In this document: piece after piece, positions 37,954 to 47,184 of the stretch
How the letters are laid out: every line of letters starts with the position of its first letter
Numbering within the stretch: the first letter of the stretch is position 1
Assembly: GCF_014333615.1 (NCBI RefSeq)
Contig: NZ_JACSCY010000008.1
Span: forward strand, 124,001 to 188,000
Reading direction: 5' to 3'
DNA length: 64,000 bases
Source: Hymenobacter citatus
Lineage (GTDB): Bacteria > Bacteroidota > Bacteroidia > Cytophagales > Hymenobacteraceae
Notes under the pieces: generated by a model
The model's input: the letters and a program-made list of their open reading frames with translations, nothing else
Told to the model about the DNA's origin: nothing
The model's database searches: none
Program-made: the position numbers and the translations under genes

Positions 37954-38256
37954 AGGAAAGCAGAAGGATTGAGTGGAAACTGATGCTACCACCAAGCGAT
38001 GGGGTAGGGAAAAGATAGCAGATAAAGCGAAAAAATAGCCTTATCTGCCTGTTATATCGGCCGCAGCGGGCCGAAATGTATCCTCTTAATACACGGTAGC
38101 CGGCCTGAAAGTTTTGCGGGCTTGCTACCCACCGCCGGAAGTTAGCGCGATAGAACTCGTACTTTTGGCCTTCGGATAATCCCGGTAGGGCCTTTTGGGT
38201 GGCCGTAGCGTAGGATTGTCGGCCAGTATCTTCTTCCTCAACTCGCTACCTGCCGT
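37954..38256. other. Divergent promoter region
   Basis: About 300 bases between YrdC-type and mltG genes. A -7 box for mltG is at 38160-38167. Nothing else was recognised. Confidence 0.5.
38160..38167 (+). promoter_or_regulatory. Candidate -7 box for mltG
   Basis: TACTTTTG is an exact match, 89 bases before the ATG at 38257. Confidence 0.4.
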
Positions 38257-39348
38257 ATGGCTACCCCTTCTCAACCTACCCCCAACATCATAGAGCGCCG
38301 CGATAAGGCCCTGAAGCGTCGCAAACGTATTGGCACCGTGGTGGCGCTGGCAGGCGTGCTGTTCGTGAGCTTCTCCTACTATTTCTACCAGGTTTTTTAT
38401 ACCGCCAACGTGGACACCAACGGCCGGCCTACCTACGTGCTCATCCGCCGCGGCGAACCATATAAGGCTGTGCTGGACAGCATTTATGCCACTGGCGCTA
38501 TTGTAGACAAGCTCTCGTTTGCATTCGTAGCCAAGTTGATGAAGTATCCTGAACTGGTGAAACCCGGCCGCTATGAGCTGAAAGATGGCTACACCAACCG
38601 CCAGCTAGTGTCGGACCTACGCGCTGGGCGGCAGTCGCCCCTCAAGCTCACGTTTCAGAATATCCGGCTGCGCGAGGATCTGGCGCGCAAGCTCAGCCAC
38701 ACCATCGACAGCCGGCCGGGGCAGTTCGATTCGTTGCTGAGCAGCCCTAGCTATACCAAAAGCCTGGGCTTCGATACCACGACCATTCTCACCATGTTTA
38801 TCCCGAACACCTACGAGCTGTACTGGAACTCCTCGGCCGACAACCTCATGCAGCGCATGAAGAAGGAATATGAGAAGTTCTGGACGCCCGCTCGCGACGC
38901 CAAGCGCCAGAAGCTGGGCCTCACGCGCGCCCAGGTGAGCACGCTGGCCAGCATTGTGGAGGCCGAGCAGCAGCAGCACCCCGACGAGCGCCCTCGCGTG
39001 GCCGGCGTCTACCTCAACCGCCTCCAGCGCGGCATGAAGCTGCAAGCCGACCCCACCGTGGTGTACGCCAACGGCGACTTCGGCATCAAGCGCGTACTGA
39101 ACGTGCATTTGCAAAAGGATTCGCCCTACAACACGTACAAGTACAACGGCCTACCCCCCGGCCCCATCAATCTGCCCAGCATTGCCAGCATCGACGCCGT
39201 GCTGAACCCTGAGGACCATAACTACCTCTATTTCTGCGCCAAGGAAGACTTCAGCGGTTACCACGCATTTGCTACTAACGAGGCCGCGCACTTAGTAAAC
39301 GCTCGCCGCTACCAGGCCGCGTTGACGAGGAGTGGAATTATAAAATAA
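38257..39348 (+). CDS. mltG: Endolytic murein transglycosylase MltG
   Basis: The protein has 363 residues. A short cytoplasmic start is followed by a membrane helix (about 27-46, [20 protein letters not shown]). The YceG domain has [20 protein letters not shown], then [20 protein letters not shown] with the catalytic Glu, [20 protein letters not shown] and [20 protein letters not shown]. It cleaves growing glycan strands of peptidoglycan at the periplasmic face and sets strand length. The start follows a typical spacing and the length is usual. Palindrome R7 begins eight bases after its stop. Confidence 0.95.
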   Translation: MATPSQPTPNIIERRDKALKRRKRIGTVVALAGVLFVSFSYYFYQVFYTANVDTNGRPTYVLIRRGEPYKAVLDSIYATGAIVDKLSFAFVAKLMKYPELVKPGRYELKDGYTNRQLVSDLRAGRQSPLKLTFQNIRLREDLARKLSHTIDSRPGQFDSLLSSPSYTKSLGFDTTTILTMFIPNTYELYWNSSADNLMQRMKKEYEKFWTPARDAKRQKLGLTRAQVSTLASIVEAEQQQHPDERPRVAGVYLNRLQRGMKLQADPTVVYANGDFGIKRVLNVHLQKDSPYNTYKYNGLPPGPINLPSIASIDAVLNPEDHNYLYFCAKEDFSGYHAFATNEAAHLVNARRYQAALTRSGIIK

Positions 39349-39356
39349 AATTAGCC

Positions 39357-39450
39357 CGTCATGCTGAGCTCGTCGAAGCATCTCGCATGCTGATGTGAGA
39401 TAGAAATCCAACGTCAGCACGCGAGATGCTTCGACAAGCTCAGCATGACG
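39357..39450. repeat. Intergenic palindrome R7, GTCATGCTGAGC subtype
   Basis: CGTCATGCTGAGCTCGTCGA continues to AGCATCTCGCATGCTGA; the right arm is the inverted copy. It fills most of the gap between mltG and the thioesterase gene. Confidence 0.92.
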
Positions 39451-39480
39451 TTCTGTTTTAACCATTTAGCCATTCAACCC

Positions 39481-39975
39481 ATGTACCAATCCGATACCCA
39501 CATTCGCGTGCGCTACGCCGAGACGGACCAGATGGGCTACGTTTACCACGGCAACTACGCGGCGTATTTTGAGGTAGCGCGCACTGAGGCGTTCCGGCAG
39601 TTGGGCATTAGCTACAAGACCATGGAAGCCGAGGGGGTAGGGATGCCCGTGGGCGAGCTGCGTACCCGCTTCCGTCGCCCCGCCCGCTACGACGACCTCC
39701 TGACCGTGCGCATGCTACTGCGCCAGCCCGCCGAGGGCACGCGCATTTTGTTTGAGTACGAAATCTACAACGAGGCGCAGGAGCTGCTCACCGAAGGCCA
39801 CACGCTTATGGTATTCGTGAATATGAGCACCGGCCGGCCGGTACCCATTCCGGCGGCTATTCAGCAAAAATTGCTGCCCTACTTCACTGAGGAAGAGACG
39901 GCCGGCCCGCTCACGCCACCCAAAACGCCCGCCTCGGAAGCGCCCGCCCCAGCCGCTTTCCTGAAAAAGGAGTAG
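39481..39975 (+). CDS. YbgC-type acyl-CoA thioesterase (hotdog fold)
   Basis: The protein has 164 residues from the ATG at 39481; a start 12 codons upstream would overlap the palindrome R7. The hotdog signature is at the N-terminus: HIRVRYAETDQMGYVYHGNY with the catalytic Asp and the Y-HGNY loop, followed by YFEVARTEAFRQLGISYKTM. GVGMPVGELRTRFRRPARYD then forms the beta strand. It hydrolyses short acyl-CoAs or acyl-ACP; in other bacteria the family is linked to the Tol-Pal system, which is not seen here. The last 30 residues are a Pro/Ala-rich tail. Confidence 0.9.
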   Translation: MYQSDTHIRVRYAETDQMGYVYHGNYAAYFEVARTEAFRQLGISYKTMEAEGVGMPVGELRTRFRRPARYDDLLTVRMLLRQPAEGTRILFEYEIYNEAQELLTEGHTLMVFVNMSTGRPVPIPAAIQQKLLPYFTEEETAGPLTPPKTPASEAPAPAAFLKKE

Positions 39976-40049
39976 AAGGAGGGTAGGGGCTGGGCGGAGG
40001 CGGAATCTGTTCGGCTCGTATAGAGTTATGGACAATGAAGCAATTATAG

Positions 40050-40177
40050 ACCGTCATGCTGAGCGCAGCGGAGCGAAGTCGAAGCATCTCGCGTGCAACG
40101 GTAATCCTAATCGTTAGAAAATTACCGGAAGCACGCGAGATGCTTCGACTCCGCTCCGCTGCGCTCAGCATGACGGT
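40050..40177. repeat. Intergenic palindrome R8, GTCATGCTGAGC subtype, long arms
   Basis: ACCGTCATGCTGAGCGCAGC continues through GGAGCGAAGTCGAAGCATCT to CGCGTGC; the right arm mirrors it. It is the longest core of the family, about 128 bases, with an extra GCAGCGGAGCGAAG block. Confidence 0.92.
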
Positions 40178-40223
40178 TTGAACCGCCGCAAACTCACTAC
40201 TCACCATTTCACCATCTCACCGC

Positions 40224-41234
40224 ATGCGTCTACCCGTCCGTCGATACCACCTCTCCGACATCCGTCAGCGCCGCAGCTACCGCCGCCTGATGGTGTGGCT
40301 GAAGCGCCTGCGCTTCGCGGGAGGTAGGGCGTCGGTGTACGATGTGATGGACCGCATGATTCAGGAGTCGAAGCTGGACAGCATCACCAAGCGCGCCAGC
40401 TACATGGCATTCAACCTGACCATTGCCATTTTCCCCACCATCATCTTCCTGTTCACGTTGATACCGTACATCCCGGTGCCTAACCTGAACGTGGATATTC
40501 TGCAATTCATCGGCGACCTGATGCCTAAGGAGATGTACGCCGCCACGGCCAGCACCATCAACGACATCATCACGATTCAGCACGGTGGCTTGCTGTCGTT
40601 CGGCTTTGCTACTGCGTTGGTGCTCAGCTCTAACGGCATCATGGCCCTGCTCGACGCGTTCGAGAAAAAGTACCCGTCGTTTAAGCGGCGTACCTACGTG
40701 CGCAAGCGCGTCATTGCCACGTTGCTGACGGTGGTACTGTCGGTGCTGCTGCTGGTGGCTATTGTGGGTATTTTCTTCGGTACCTATATCATCGACTGGC
40801 TGGTGTTCAACGAGGTAGTATCCGAAGCCTTTACAGGTCAGTTGATTACCATTGTGAAATATGGTTCCGTTACGGGGCTTTCGCTGATGATAACCTGCCT
40901 GATCTACTACTATGTGCCGCCCGTGCACAACAAGTGGCCCTTCGTATCGGCGGGGGCGGTAGTGGCCACGGTGCTGATCTTTATCGTGTCGTTTTTGTTT
41001 ATCCTCTACGTCAAGATCTTCGACAGCTACAACCATTTCTATGGCTCTATCGGCACGCTCATCGGCCTCATGGTGTGGCTGGATTTCGTGTGTATGACGT
41101 TGATTTTGGGCTTTGAAGTGAACGTGAGCATTGATGCCGTAACCGGGCGCCTGCGACACGGCAAGGAAGCCACCCCGTCCCGCCATCGACTGCCTATACC
41201 CGGCCGGTCAGGTAAGGTAGTAGCGGCGGGTTAA
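40224..41234 (+). CDS. YihY/BrkB-family membrane protein
   Basis: The protein has 336 residues. Its first 50 residues are basic and hydrophilic. Six membrane helices follow, starting with RASYMAFNLTIAIFPTIIFL (the conserved YihY/BrkB start), then LVLSSNGIMALLDAFEKKYP, TLLTVVLSVLLLVAIVGIFF, SLMITCLIYYYVPPVHNKWP, VATVLIFIVSFLFILYVKIF and GTLIGLMVWLDFVCMTLILG. The conserved N-Y-G segment is seen in DSYNHFYGSIGTLIGLM. The family is widespread and of unknown transport role. Confidence 0.9.
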   Translation: MRLPVRRYHLSDIRQRRSYRRLMVWLKRLRFAGGRASVYDVMDRMIQESKLDSITKRASYMAFNLTIAIFPTIIFLFTLIPYIPVPNLNVDILQFIGDLMPKEMYAATASTINDIITIQHGGLLSFGFATALVLSSNGIMALLDAFEKKYPSFKRRTYVRKRVIATLLTVVLSVLLLVAIVGIFFGTYIIDWLVFNEVVSEAFTGQLITIVKYGSVTGLSLMITCLIYYYVPPVHNKWPFVSAGAVVATVLIFIVSFLFILYVKIFDSYNHFYGSIGTLIGLMVWLDFVCMTLILGFEVNVSIDAVTGRLRHGKEATPSRHRLPIPGRSGKVVAAG

Positions 41235-41309
41235 ATTATTCAGCCTCAAGAAAGAACAGTAAAGACAATCAACTTCGTAGAAAAAAGATTAAAAAAAACG
41301 CTCGTAGAG

Positions 41310-41341
41310 TTTGCGTACCCTGCCTCGGCCTGCTACTTTTG
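41310..41341 (+). promoter_or_regulatory. Promoter of the tRNA-Ser pair
   Basis: TTTG at 41310-41313 is followed after 20 bases by TACTTTTG at 41334-41341. This is the full -33/-7 arrangement of the Bacteroidota primary sigma factor, the best promoter in the window. Transcription would begin about 20 bases before the first tRNA. Confidence 0.75.
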
Positions 41342-41369
41342 TCGACCCAAACCCACTCGTTTGGACCCT

Positions 41370-41458
41370 AGAGAGGTGGCAGAGTGGTCGAATGCGACGG
41401 ATTCGAAATCCGTTATACCTGCAAGGGTATCGGGGGTTCGAATCCCCCCCTCTCTGCA
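41370..41458 (+). tRNA. tRNA-Ser (anticodon CGA)
   Basis: Acceptor AGAGAGG pairs with CCTCTCT, discriminator G at 41456. The anticodon stem ACGGA/TCCGT encloses TTCGAAA, giving CGA, which reads UCG. A long variable arm (TATACCTGCAAGGGTAT) is the class II mark of tRNA-Ser. The T-arm is GGGGGTTCGAATCCCCC. CCA is not encoded in full. Confidence 0.95.
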
Positions 41459-41509
41459 AAGGCCTTTCATTGCTGCGGAAAGCGTCTTTTTTATAGCAGC
41501 ACATAGTTT

Positions 41510-41596
41510 AGAGGAGTGGCAGAGTGGTCGATTGCGGCGGTCTTGAAAACCGTTGAGGGTTAAACCTCCGGGGGTTCGAATCCCTCCTCCTCTGCA
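41510..41596 (+). tRNA. tRNA-Ser (anticodon TGA)
   Basis: Acceptor AGAGGAG pairs with CTCCTCT, discriminator G at 41594. The anticodon loop CTTGAAA gives TGA, which reads UCA. A long variable arm (TGAGGGTTAAACCTCC) is present. It is the second of a tandem pair and probably shares the upstream promoter. Confidence 0.95.
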
Positions 41597-41597
41597 T

Positions 41598-41632
41598 AAA
41601 AGCCCCGTTTCCAGCTTGGAAACGGGGCTTTT
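41598..41632. terminator. Bidirectional terminator after the tRNA pair
   Basis: AAAAGCCCCGTTTCC and GGAAACGGGGCTTTT form a perfect 15-base stem around AGCTT. It can end the tRNA transcript and the convergent small gene at 41662-42099. Confidence 0.92.
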
Positions 41633-41661
41633 GCGTTGCAGAGCTATATGTACGCTTTACG

Positions 41662-42099
41662 TTATGACAGCAGCCGGGCTTGATGGGCAATGCTGATCAG
41701 CTTAGGGGCATTCTTGAGGGTAGCCAACACCAGTTCTTTGGTAGCTTGCTTTACCTCGTCTTTACTGATGTCGTGAGCTTCTTCCCGCACAAGGTTGGTA
41801 ATGATCTGGAAGGAGTTGGTGAGCACGCGTCGGCGGGGGCGTTCCGCTTTCAGCTCAGTGAAAGCCACGGCCATATGTGCCTGAATTTTCTTGCGACGTG
41901 CATGAAACACCGATTCTTGCTCCACTTGCGGCTGAATGGCTTGGAGCAGCGTCACCAGCGGAACGAGCTTAGTAGCAGTAGCACCCACGGCCCGGTATAG
42001 GCGGCGAGGTGGCTTGTTCTGGGGTATACCGCTCGGCTCGGCGGGTGATAAGGTAGGGGGCGCTGGGTACTCGGGAGGTAGGAAATCAGGGGACGCCAT
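41662..42099 (-). CDS. Hypothetical protein
   Basis: The protein has 145 residues from the ATG at 42099, following a Pro-rich N-terminus (MASPDFLPPEYPAPPTLSPA). The rest is basic and helical: VTLLQAIQPQVEQESVFHAR, then RKKIQAHMAVAFTELKAERP and a helical tail. I do not recognise a family. There is no signal peptide or membrane helix. Frame, usage and a downstream terminator support it as a real gene. A longer in-frame start at 42171 is possible but adds hydrophobic, unconserved residues. Confidence 0.55.
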   Translation of the reverse strand: MASPDFLPPEYPAPPTLSPAEPSGIPQNKPPRRLYRAVGATATKLVPLVTLLQAIQPQVEQESVFHARRKKIQAHMAVAFTELKAERPRRRVLTNSFQIITNLVREEAHDISKDEVKQATKELVLATLKNAPKLISIAHQARLLS

Positions 42100-42227
42100 T
42101 GGATAGGAGGGTATAATTTGTAGAAATCGAATATAGCACCACTCGTGCAGAATAGATACAAGCGTATGCACAACAAAATAGGTTGCTGTCTACTACACAA
42201 CGTGTACCAGGACAAGCGCTAATAGAA

Positions 42228-42258
42228 AGTCCCCGTTTCTAGGTAAGAAACGGGGACT
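42228..42258 (-). terminator. Terminator of the GH63-like gene
   Basis: AGTCCCCGTTTCT and AGAAACGGGGACT form a 13-base stem with a 5-base loop, 17 bases after the stop (minus strand). The T-run is short. Confidence 0.75.
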
Positions 42259-42274
42259 CTAGTGGGGGGCTTAC

Positions 42275-44908
42275 TTAAAAAGTAGTACCTGCCCTGGGCA
42301 TGCTCAGCAGCTTGGCTATCAGGCCGGTCCAGCCGGTTTGGTGGGTGGTGCCTAGGCCGTGGCCGTCGTCGCCGTGGAAATACTCGTGGAAGAGTAGGTA
42401 GTCTTTAAAGTGCGGATCGGTTTGCAACAGTTCATCTTTGCCGAAGGCGGGGCGCCTACCCTGCGCGTCTTTGCGGAGCAGGCTGGTGAGGCGGTCGGAG
42501 AGGGCCAGGGCCACATCGCGCAATGTGTGCTCCTGTCCCGAGCCGGTGGGGTACTCAATGGTAAACGAGTCGCCGTAGTAAGCGTAGAAACGCTGCAACG
42601 ACTCGATAATCAAGAAGTTAATGGGAAACCAGATGGGGCCGCGCCAGTTGCTGTTGCCCCCAAACATGCTGGACTCGGCCTCGCCGGGAATGTAGCTCAC
42701 CTCAAAATCGTCTTCTTCGGTGCTGAACACATACGGGTGCTCCAGGTGGTAGCGTGATAGCGCCCGAACGCCGTGGGGCGCCAGAAACTCGGTTTCGTCC
42801 AGCATACGACGCAAGACGTGGCCCAGCCGCTCGCGCCGCAGCAACGACAGCTTATGCCGCGCGCCCCTACCCGGCTCCTGCCACCGCGACACCAGCTTGG
42901 CCAAGTGCGGCCGGTTTTCGAGCAGCCAGATGGCGCGGGTGGTGAACTCGGGCACGGTGTCGAGCAGCTCCTGGTCGATGACCTCCACGGCGAACAGCGG
43001 AATCAGACCCACAATGGAGCGCACCTTCAGGATGGTACGCTCGTCGTCGGGGGTACGCAGCACGTCGTAGTAGAACTGGTCGTCGTCGTCCCAGAGGTCG
43101 AAGCGGCCGTCGCCGCCGCGGGTCATGGCGTCGGCAATGTAGAGGAAGTGCTCGAAGAACTTGCCCGCAATTTCCTGGTACACGGCGTTGGTGCCGGCCA
43201 GCTCCAGGGCCATGCGCATCAGGTTGAGGGCAAACATGGCCATCCAGCTGGTGCCGTCGCTCTGCTCGATGTGGCCGCCGGTGGGGAGGGGGGCAGAGCG
43301 GTCGAACACCCCAATGTTGTCGAGCCCCAGAAAGCCGCCCTCGAAGATGTTCCGCTCGCTTTTGTCCTTGCGGTTCACCCACCACGTGAAGTTCAGCGTG
43401 AGCTTATGAAACACGGCCTCCAGAAATTGCAGGTCGCCGTGGCCGCGCAGCTTTTTGTCCATCTGATATACGCGCCAGGTGGCCCAGGCATGCACCGGCG
43501 GGTTCACGTCGGAGAGGTTCCACTCGTAGGCCGGCAACTGTCCATTGGGATGCATGTACCAGTCCTTGGTAAACAGGCGCAACTGCTGCTTGGCAAACTC
43601 TGCATCGACCATGGCCAGCGGAATGCAGTGGAAAGCCGAGTCCCAGGCCGCGTACCAAGGGTACTCCCACTTGTCGGGCATGGAGATAATGTCGGCGTTG
43701 TAGAGGTGGCGCCAGTTGGCGTTGCGGCCCTTGCGGCGACGGATAGACGACTTTGGCCCGTTCGGCTCCCCGTCGAGCCACTTCGTGACGTCGTAATAAT
43801 AGAACTGCTTGCTCCACAGCATCCCAGCAAAGGCCTGCCGCTGAATGTTGCGCGCATCGGGGTCGGTTACACCTTCCTGCACGCAGTCGTAAAACTCGTC
43901 GGCCTCTTGCTGGCGCTGGGCAAACACGGCGTCGAACTCCGCAAACGGCGCCTCGTGAGCAGGCTGGCTGAGACGCACGCGGATAGTCTGGGAAGCCCCG
44001 GCCTCTAGGCTGAGGCGGTAGTGGGCGGCGGCCTTGGTGCCTACCCTAGCCGGATTAACGGCGCTAGGGTCGCCCTCCACCACGTAGTCGTTGATGCCGT
44101 CTTTGAAATAGCGCGTCTGCCGGGGCGGCTCTTGCAGGCGGATGTAGTTGGTGTCGTTGTCGCAGAACAGCAGGTCGGGCGCCTGGTCGCAGTAGAAGTG
44201 GTAGCGGCCCAGCGCCTCGTGGTCGGCCTGCACGATGCCGGGGGCGGGGGTGCGCATCTGGGGGCGGGTAGGGTTGCCCTCGCCCCAGGCCCAGGTGTTG
44301 CGAAACCACAGCTGCGGCAGCACGTGCAAGCGCGCTTTGCGCGGTCCGCGGTTGTGGATGGTGAGCTGAATCAGCAGATCATCCGGTCCGGCCTTAGCGT
44401 ATTCCATGAACACGTCGAAATAGCGGCCGTCGTCAAAAATGCCCGTGTCGAGCAGCTCGTACTCAGGCTGCTTGCGGGTGCGGCGCTTGTTTTTGCGCAG
44501 CAGCTTCTGGTACGGAAACGTGCGTTGCGGATACTTGTAGAGCATCCGCATGTAGGAGTGGGTAGGGGTGCTGTCGAGGTAGTAGTACAGCTCCTTCACG
44601 TCCTCGCCGTGGTTGCCCTCACCGTTGGTGAGGCCAAACAGGCGCTCCTTCAGAATTTCGTCGTTTTCGTTCCACAGGCCCACGCCAAAGCACAGGTGCT
44701 GCTGGTCGTCGGAGATGCCGCCGAGGCCCTCCTCGCCCCAGCGGTAGGCGTAGCTGCGGGCCATATCGTGGGTGATGTAGTCCCAGGCGTTGCCGTCGGG
44801 GCTGTAGTCTTCGCGCACCGTACCCCATTGGCGCTCAGTGAGGTAGGGGCCAAATTTCTTCCACGGAATCGTGGCGGATTCGGCCAGGCGTTGTTGTTCG
44901 GACGTCAT
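42275..44908 (-). CDS. Glucosidase-like protein, GH63 type
   Basis: The protein has 877 residues with no signal peptide, so it should be cytoplasmic. The N-terminal third is beta-rich with [20 protein letters not shown] and [20 protein letters not shown]. The (alpha/alpha) catalytic part contains [40 protein letters not shown] and [13 protein letters not shown], the conserved block of GH63-like glucosidases, with Asp and Glu candidates for catalysis. The end reads [20 protein letters not shown]. It probably hydrolyses alpha-glucosidic bonds of a glucose-containing oligosaccharide. It is likely a single-gene unit with a terminator downstream. Confidence 0.87.
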   Translation of the reverse strand: MTSEQQRLAESATIPWKKFGPYLTERQWGTVREDYSPDGNAWDYITHDMARSYAYRWGEEGLGGISDDQQHLCFGVGLWNENDEILKERLFGLTNGEGNHGEDVKELYYYLDSTPTHSYMRMLYKYPQRTFPYQKLLRKNKRRTRKQPEYELLDTGIFDDGRYFDVFMEYAKAGPDDLLIQLTIHNRGPRKARLHVLPQLWFRNTWAWGEGNPTRPQMRTPAPGIVQADHEALGRYHFYCDQAPDLLFCDNDTNYIRLQEPPRQTRYFKDGINDYVVEGDPSAVNPARVGTKAAAHYRLSLEAGASQTIRVRLSQPAHEAPFAEFDAVFAQRQQEADEFYDCVQEGVTDPDARNIQRQAFAGMLWSKQFYYYDVTKWLDGEPNGPKSSIRRRKGRNANWRHLYNADIISMPDKWEYPWYAAWDSAFHCIPLAMVDAEFAKQQLRLFTKDWYMHPNGQLPAYEWNLSDVNPPVHAWATWRVYQMDKKLRGHGDLQFLEAVFHKLTLNFTWWVNRKDKSERNIFEGGFLGLDNIGVFDRSAPLPTGGHIEQSDGTSWMAMFALNLMRMALELAGTNAVYQEIAGKFFEHFLYIADAMTRGGDGRFDLWDDDDQFYYDVLRTPDDERTILKVRSIVGLIPLFAVEVIDQELLDTVPEFTTRAIWLLENRPHLAKLVSRWQEPGRGARHKLSLLRRERLGHVLRRMLDETEFLAPHGVRALSRYHLEHPYVFSTEEDDFEVSYIPGEAESSMFGGNSNWRGPIWFPINFLIIESLQRFYAYYGDSFTIEYPTGSGQEHTLRDVALALSDRLTSLLRKDAQGRRPAFGKDELLQTDPHFKDYLLFHEYFHGDDGHGLGTTHQTGWTGLIAKLLSMPRAGTTF

Positions 44909-45296
44909 GTAGAGAAAGCTCGTAGAACGGAACGGAGGGCACAGGCCTTCCGGTTAGGTTGTCTACCGTTACTGTCAGGAAGGATTGAGGTTGCGAGGAT
45001 AAGGAAAATCAACGCGAGAATTTACGTTGAGCAGGCCCGTGCTGAAGCCGCAGCGGGCGGCAGGGGGTGAGAGGATAAGTTGGCTTGCCCGGCTGATTCG
45101 GAAAGACACGGGAGGGTACAACCAAAGCAAAAGTATAACCGCAGGGCGTTGTCGGCCGCCGGCGTGGACCGCTGAGCAAAGTAACTTTGGCCTTTTAAAC
45201 AAAGCGCTACCGCTCTGAGTGGCCTACTTTTGCCTTATCAAGCGACGCTTCCAATCAGGGTAGGTTATTTCACCGCTATCCAACCGCAGCTTCTTT
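44909..45296. other. Divergent intergenic region
   Basis: About 390 bases between the GH63-like and AraC genes. Two plus-strand -7 boxes lie in the right half. The left half holds no gene or repeat that I can see. Confidence 0.5.
45182..45232 (+). promoter_or_regulatory. Two candidate -7 boxes for the AraC-family gene
   Basis: TAACTTTG (45182-45189) and TACTTTTG (45225-45232) both match the consensus. The first is part of the palindrome CAAAGTAACTTTG. The second lies 64 bases before the ATG. Confidence 0.4.
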
Positions 45297-46103
45297 ATGA
45301 ACGACAAGCAGATGAATCGTCATGCCGACCTGTTGGCGGTCTGTTATGGTGACCAGCGTTACGGAGGAGAAAAAACTTTCGAAGAGAATGTGTTGGTCAG
45401 TGTACTGGCCGGCGAATTGAAGGTAGTGCAGGCGGCGCGCACGCTCCACTGCGGCGCAGGCGATACGGTGCTGTTGCCCCGCAACCAGCCGGCCATTCTG
45501 CTCAAATATCCGAAAGATGGTACCGCGTATCGCGCCGTGGTTCTGAAGCTGCCCACAACGCTGGTGCAGGCATACTATCAGCAGCACAGCCCAGCGCCTA
45601 CCCGGCCGGCCGCCGCCAACGTGCTGCTTTTTCCAAAAAATCCTCTTTTGCAGAGCCTCTTCGCCTCTTTGCTGCCCTATCTGGAGCTGGAGCACCGCTT
45701 GCCGGACAAGCTGCTCGGCATGAAAATCACAGAAGTGCTGGAGATACTGCGCGGCCTTGATAAGCAGAGCGACGAAGTACTGGCCGATTTTGGCGAGCCG
45801 GGCAAGCTGAATCTGGTGGAGTTTATGGAGGCGAACTACATGTTTAATATGCCCTTAGCCAGGTTCAGCTATCTGACCGGCCGCAGCCTCACCACTTTCA
45901 AGCGAGATTTCAAAAAGGCATTTCAGCTGAGTCCCCAGCGCTGGCTCACGCAGAAACGCTTGACGCTGGCGCATTATCAGCTGGCGGAGCAGAGAAAGAA
46001 ACCGGTGGAGCTGTACCTGGAAGTAGGATTTGAAAATCTGGCGCACTTCTCTTACGCTTTCAAAAAGCAGTTTGGCTACTCCCCAACTGCTCTTGTCAGG
46101 TAG
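45297..46103 (+). CDS. AraC-family transcriptional regulator
   Basis: The protein has 268 residues. The N-terminal half is a cupin-like sensor domain (LKVVQAARTLHCGAGDTVLL, then PRNQPAILL). The C-terminal half carries two helix-turn-helix units: MPLARFSYLTGRSLTTFKRD with FKKAFQLSPQRWLTQKRL, and EVGFENLAHFSYAFKKQFGY. SPTALVR is the usual ending. It probably regulates the SDR gene about 230 bases downstream on the same strand; AraC-SDR neighbours are common. The inducer is unknown. Confidence 0.92.
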   Translation: MNDKQMNRHADLLAVCYGDQRYGGEKTFEENVLVSVLAGELKVVQAARTLHCGAGDTVLLPRNQPAILLKYPKDGTAYRAVVLKLPTTLVQAYYQQHSPAPTRPAAANVLLFPKNPLLQSLFASLLPYLELEHRLPDKLLGMKITEVLEILRGLDKQSDEVLADFGEPGKLNLVEFMEANYMFNMPLARFSYLTGRSLTTFKRDFKKAFQLSPQRWLTQKRLTLAHYQLAEQRKKPVELYLEVGFENLAHFSYAFKKQFGYSPTALVR

Positions 46104-46332
46104 CCAATGAAGCTACCGCCAGGGCTCTGCCCTGCACCGCCAGCTGGCAGTGGTGGCACTCCCCACAGCTACGCGGACAGGTAGTGGTCAACTGAATTCT
46201 GTAGTTCTTTCATGTTTCTTCTAAACAGGCAAATGCCTGATCGGCACGGCTATGCCCGTGCGTGAGCCGTCTGGCCGCAGGGGGTTGCTGGTTTTTTTCT
46301 CACCAATCTTACTTCACCTTACCTAATTCATC

Positions 46333-47070
46333 ATGAAGTCAGCATTAGTAACGGGCGCAAACAAAGGCATTGGCCTGGAAGTAGCCAAGCTGCTCGCCCA
46401 ACACGGGTTCTTCGTATATCTCGGCAGCCGTAACGTGGCAAGTGGAGCAGCGGCCGTACAGCAGCTCAACGCCCTGGGTCTCACACACCTCGAAGCTGTG
46501 CAGCTGGATGTCACCAGTCCCGGTTCCATCCGGGCGGCCCGGACAACCATTGGCGAAAAAACGCCGGTTCTGGACGTACTGGTCAACAACGCCGGTATTT
46601 CTGGGGGCATGTCGCAGTCGGCCCAACATGCCACGCTGGCGCAGTTTCGGGACGTATTCGAAACCAACGTGTTCGGCGTGGCTGGGGTCACACAGGCGTT
46701 TCTCGATTTGCTGTCGGCCGCGCCGCAGCCGCGCATTGTCAACGTCAGTTCCGCCATGGCCTCCCTGACGCTGTACGCCGACTTTGATAACGAGAATTTT
46801 GCCTACCGTTTTCCGGTGTATCAGGCCTCGAAAACGGCCTTGAATATGTATACCCTTAACCTGGCTTACGAGCTGCGCGACACACCTTTCAAAATCAACG
46901 CAGTATGCCCAGGCTATACCCAGACTGATTTCACGGGACACCAGGGAACCAGCACGGTAGCAGAAGCCGGGCAGCGGATAGTGAAGTACGCATTGCTTGA
47001 TTCGGATGGCCCTACCGGAAAATATTTCAGCGAGGAATATTTTCCCGCACCCGCAACTTGTCCGTGGTAA
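46333..47070 (+). CDS. SDR-family NAD(P)-dependent oxidoreductase
   Basis: The protein has 245 residues. VTGANKGIGLEVAKLLAQHG is the TGxxxGxG cofactor loop. LVNNAGISGG carries the NNAG motif, and VNVSSAMASL and YQASKTALNMYTLNLAYEL provide the catalytic Ser and YxxxK. NAVCPGYTQTDF is the PG motif after the active site. GSRN after the second strand, with an Arg, suggests NADP(H). It is probably under control of the AraC gene. Confidence 0.93.
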   Translation: MKSALVTGANKGIGLEVAKLLAQHGFFVYLGSRNVASGAAAVQQLNALGLTHLEAVQLDVTSPGSIRAARTTIGEKTPVLDVLVNNAGISGGMSQSAQHATLAQFRDVFETNVFGVAGVTQAFLDLLSAAPQPRIVNVSSAMASLTLYADFDNENFAYRFPVYQASKTALNMYTLNLAYELRDTPFKINAVCPGYTQTDFTGHQGTSTVAEAGQRIVKYALLDSDGPTGKYFSEEYFPAPATCPW

Positions 47071-47184
47071 GCGAAAGATGAATTGTCATTATACATTGGC
47101 ACACACTGAATTTCGGCTCGACGTAGCTCTGCGCAAAATTTCAGCTGAGCAGCTGCATACCGATGTATAACGACAGTTCAACGG

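Noticed and set aside
40230..41186. 318-residue minus-strand frame opposite the YihY/BrkB gene
   Set aside because: The translation is His/Arg-rich without a recognisable fold, whereas the plus strand encodes a standard membrane-protein family.
42773..45070. Two long plus-strand frames opposite the GH63-like gene
   Set aside because: The composition is that of reversed GC-rich coding sequence, and the minus strand has a full-length glycosidase.
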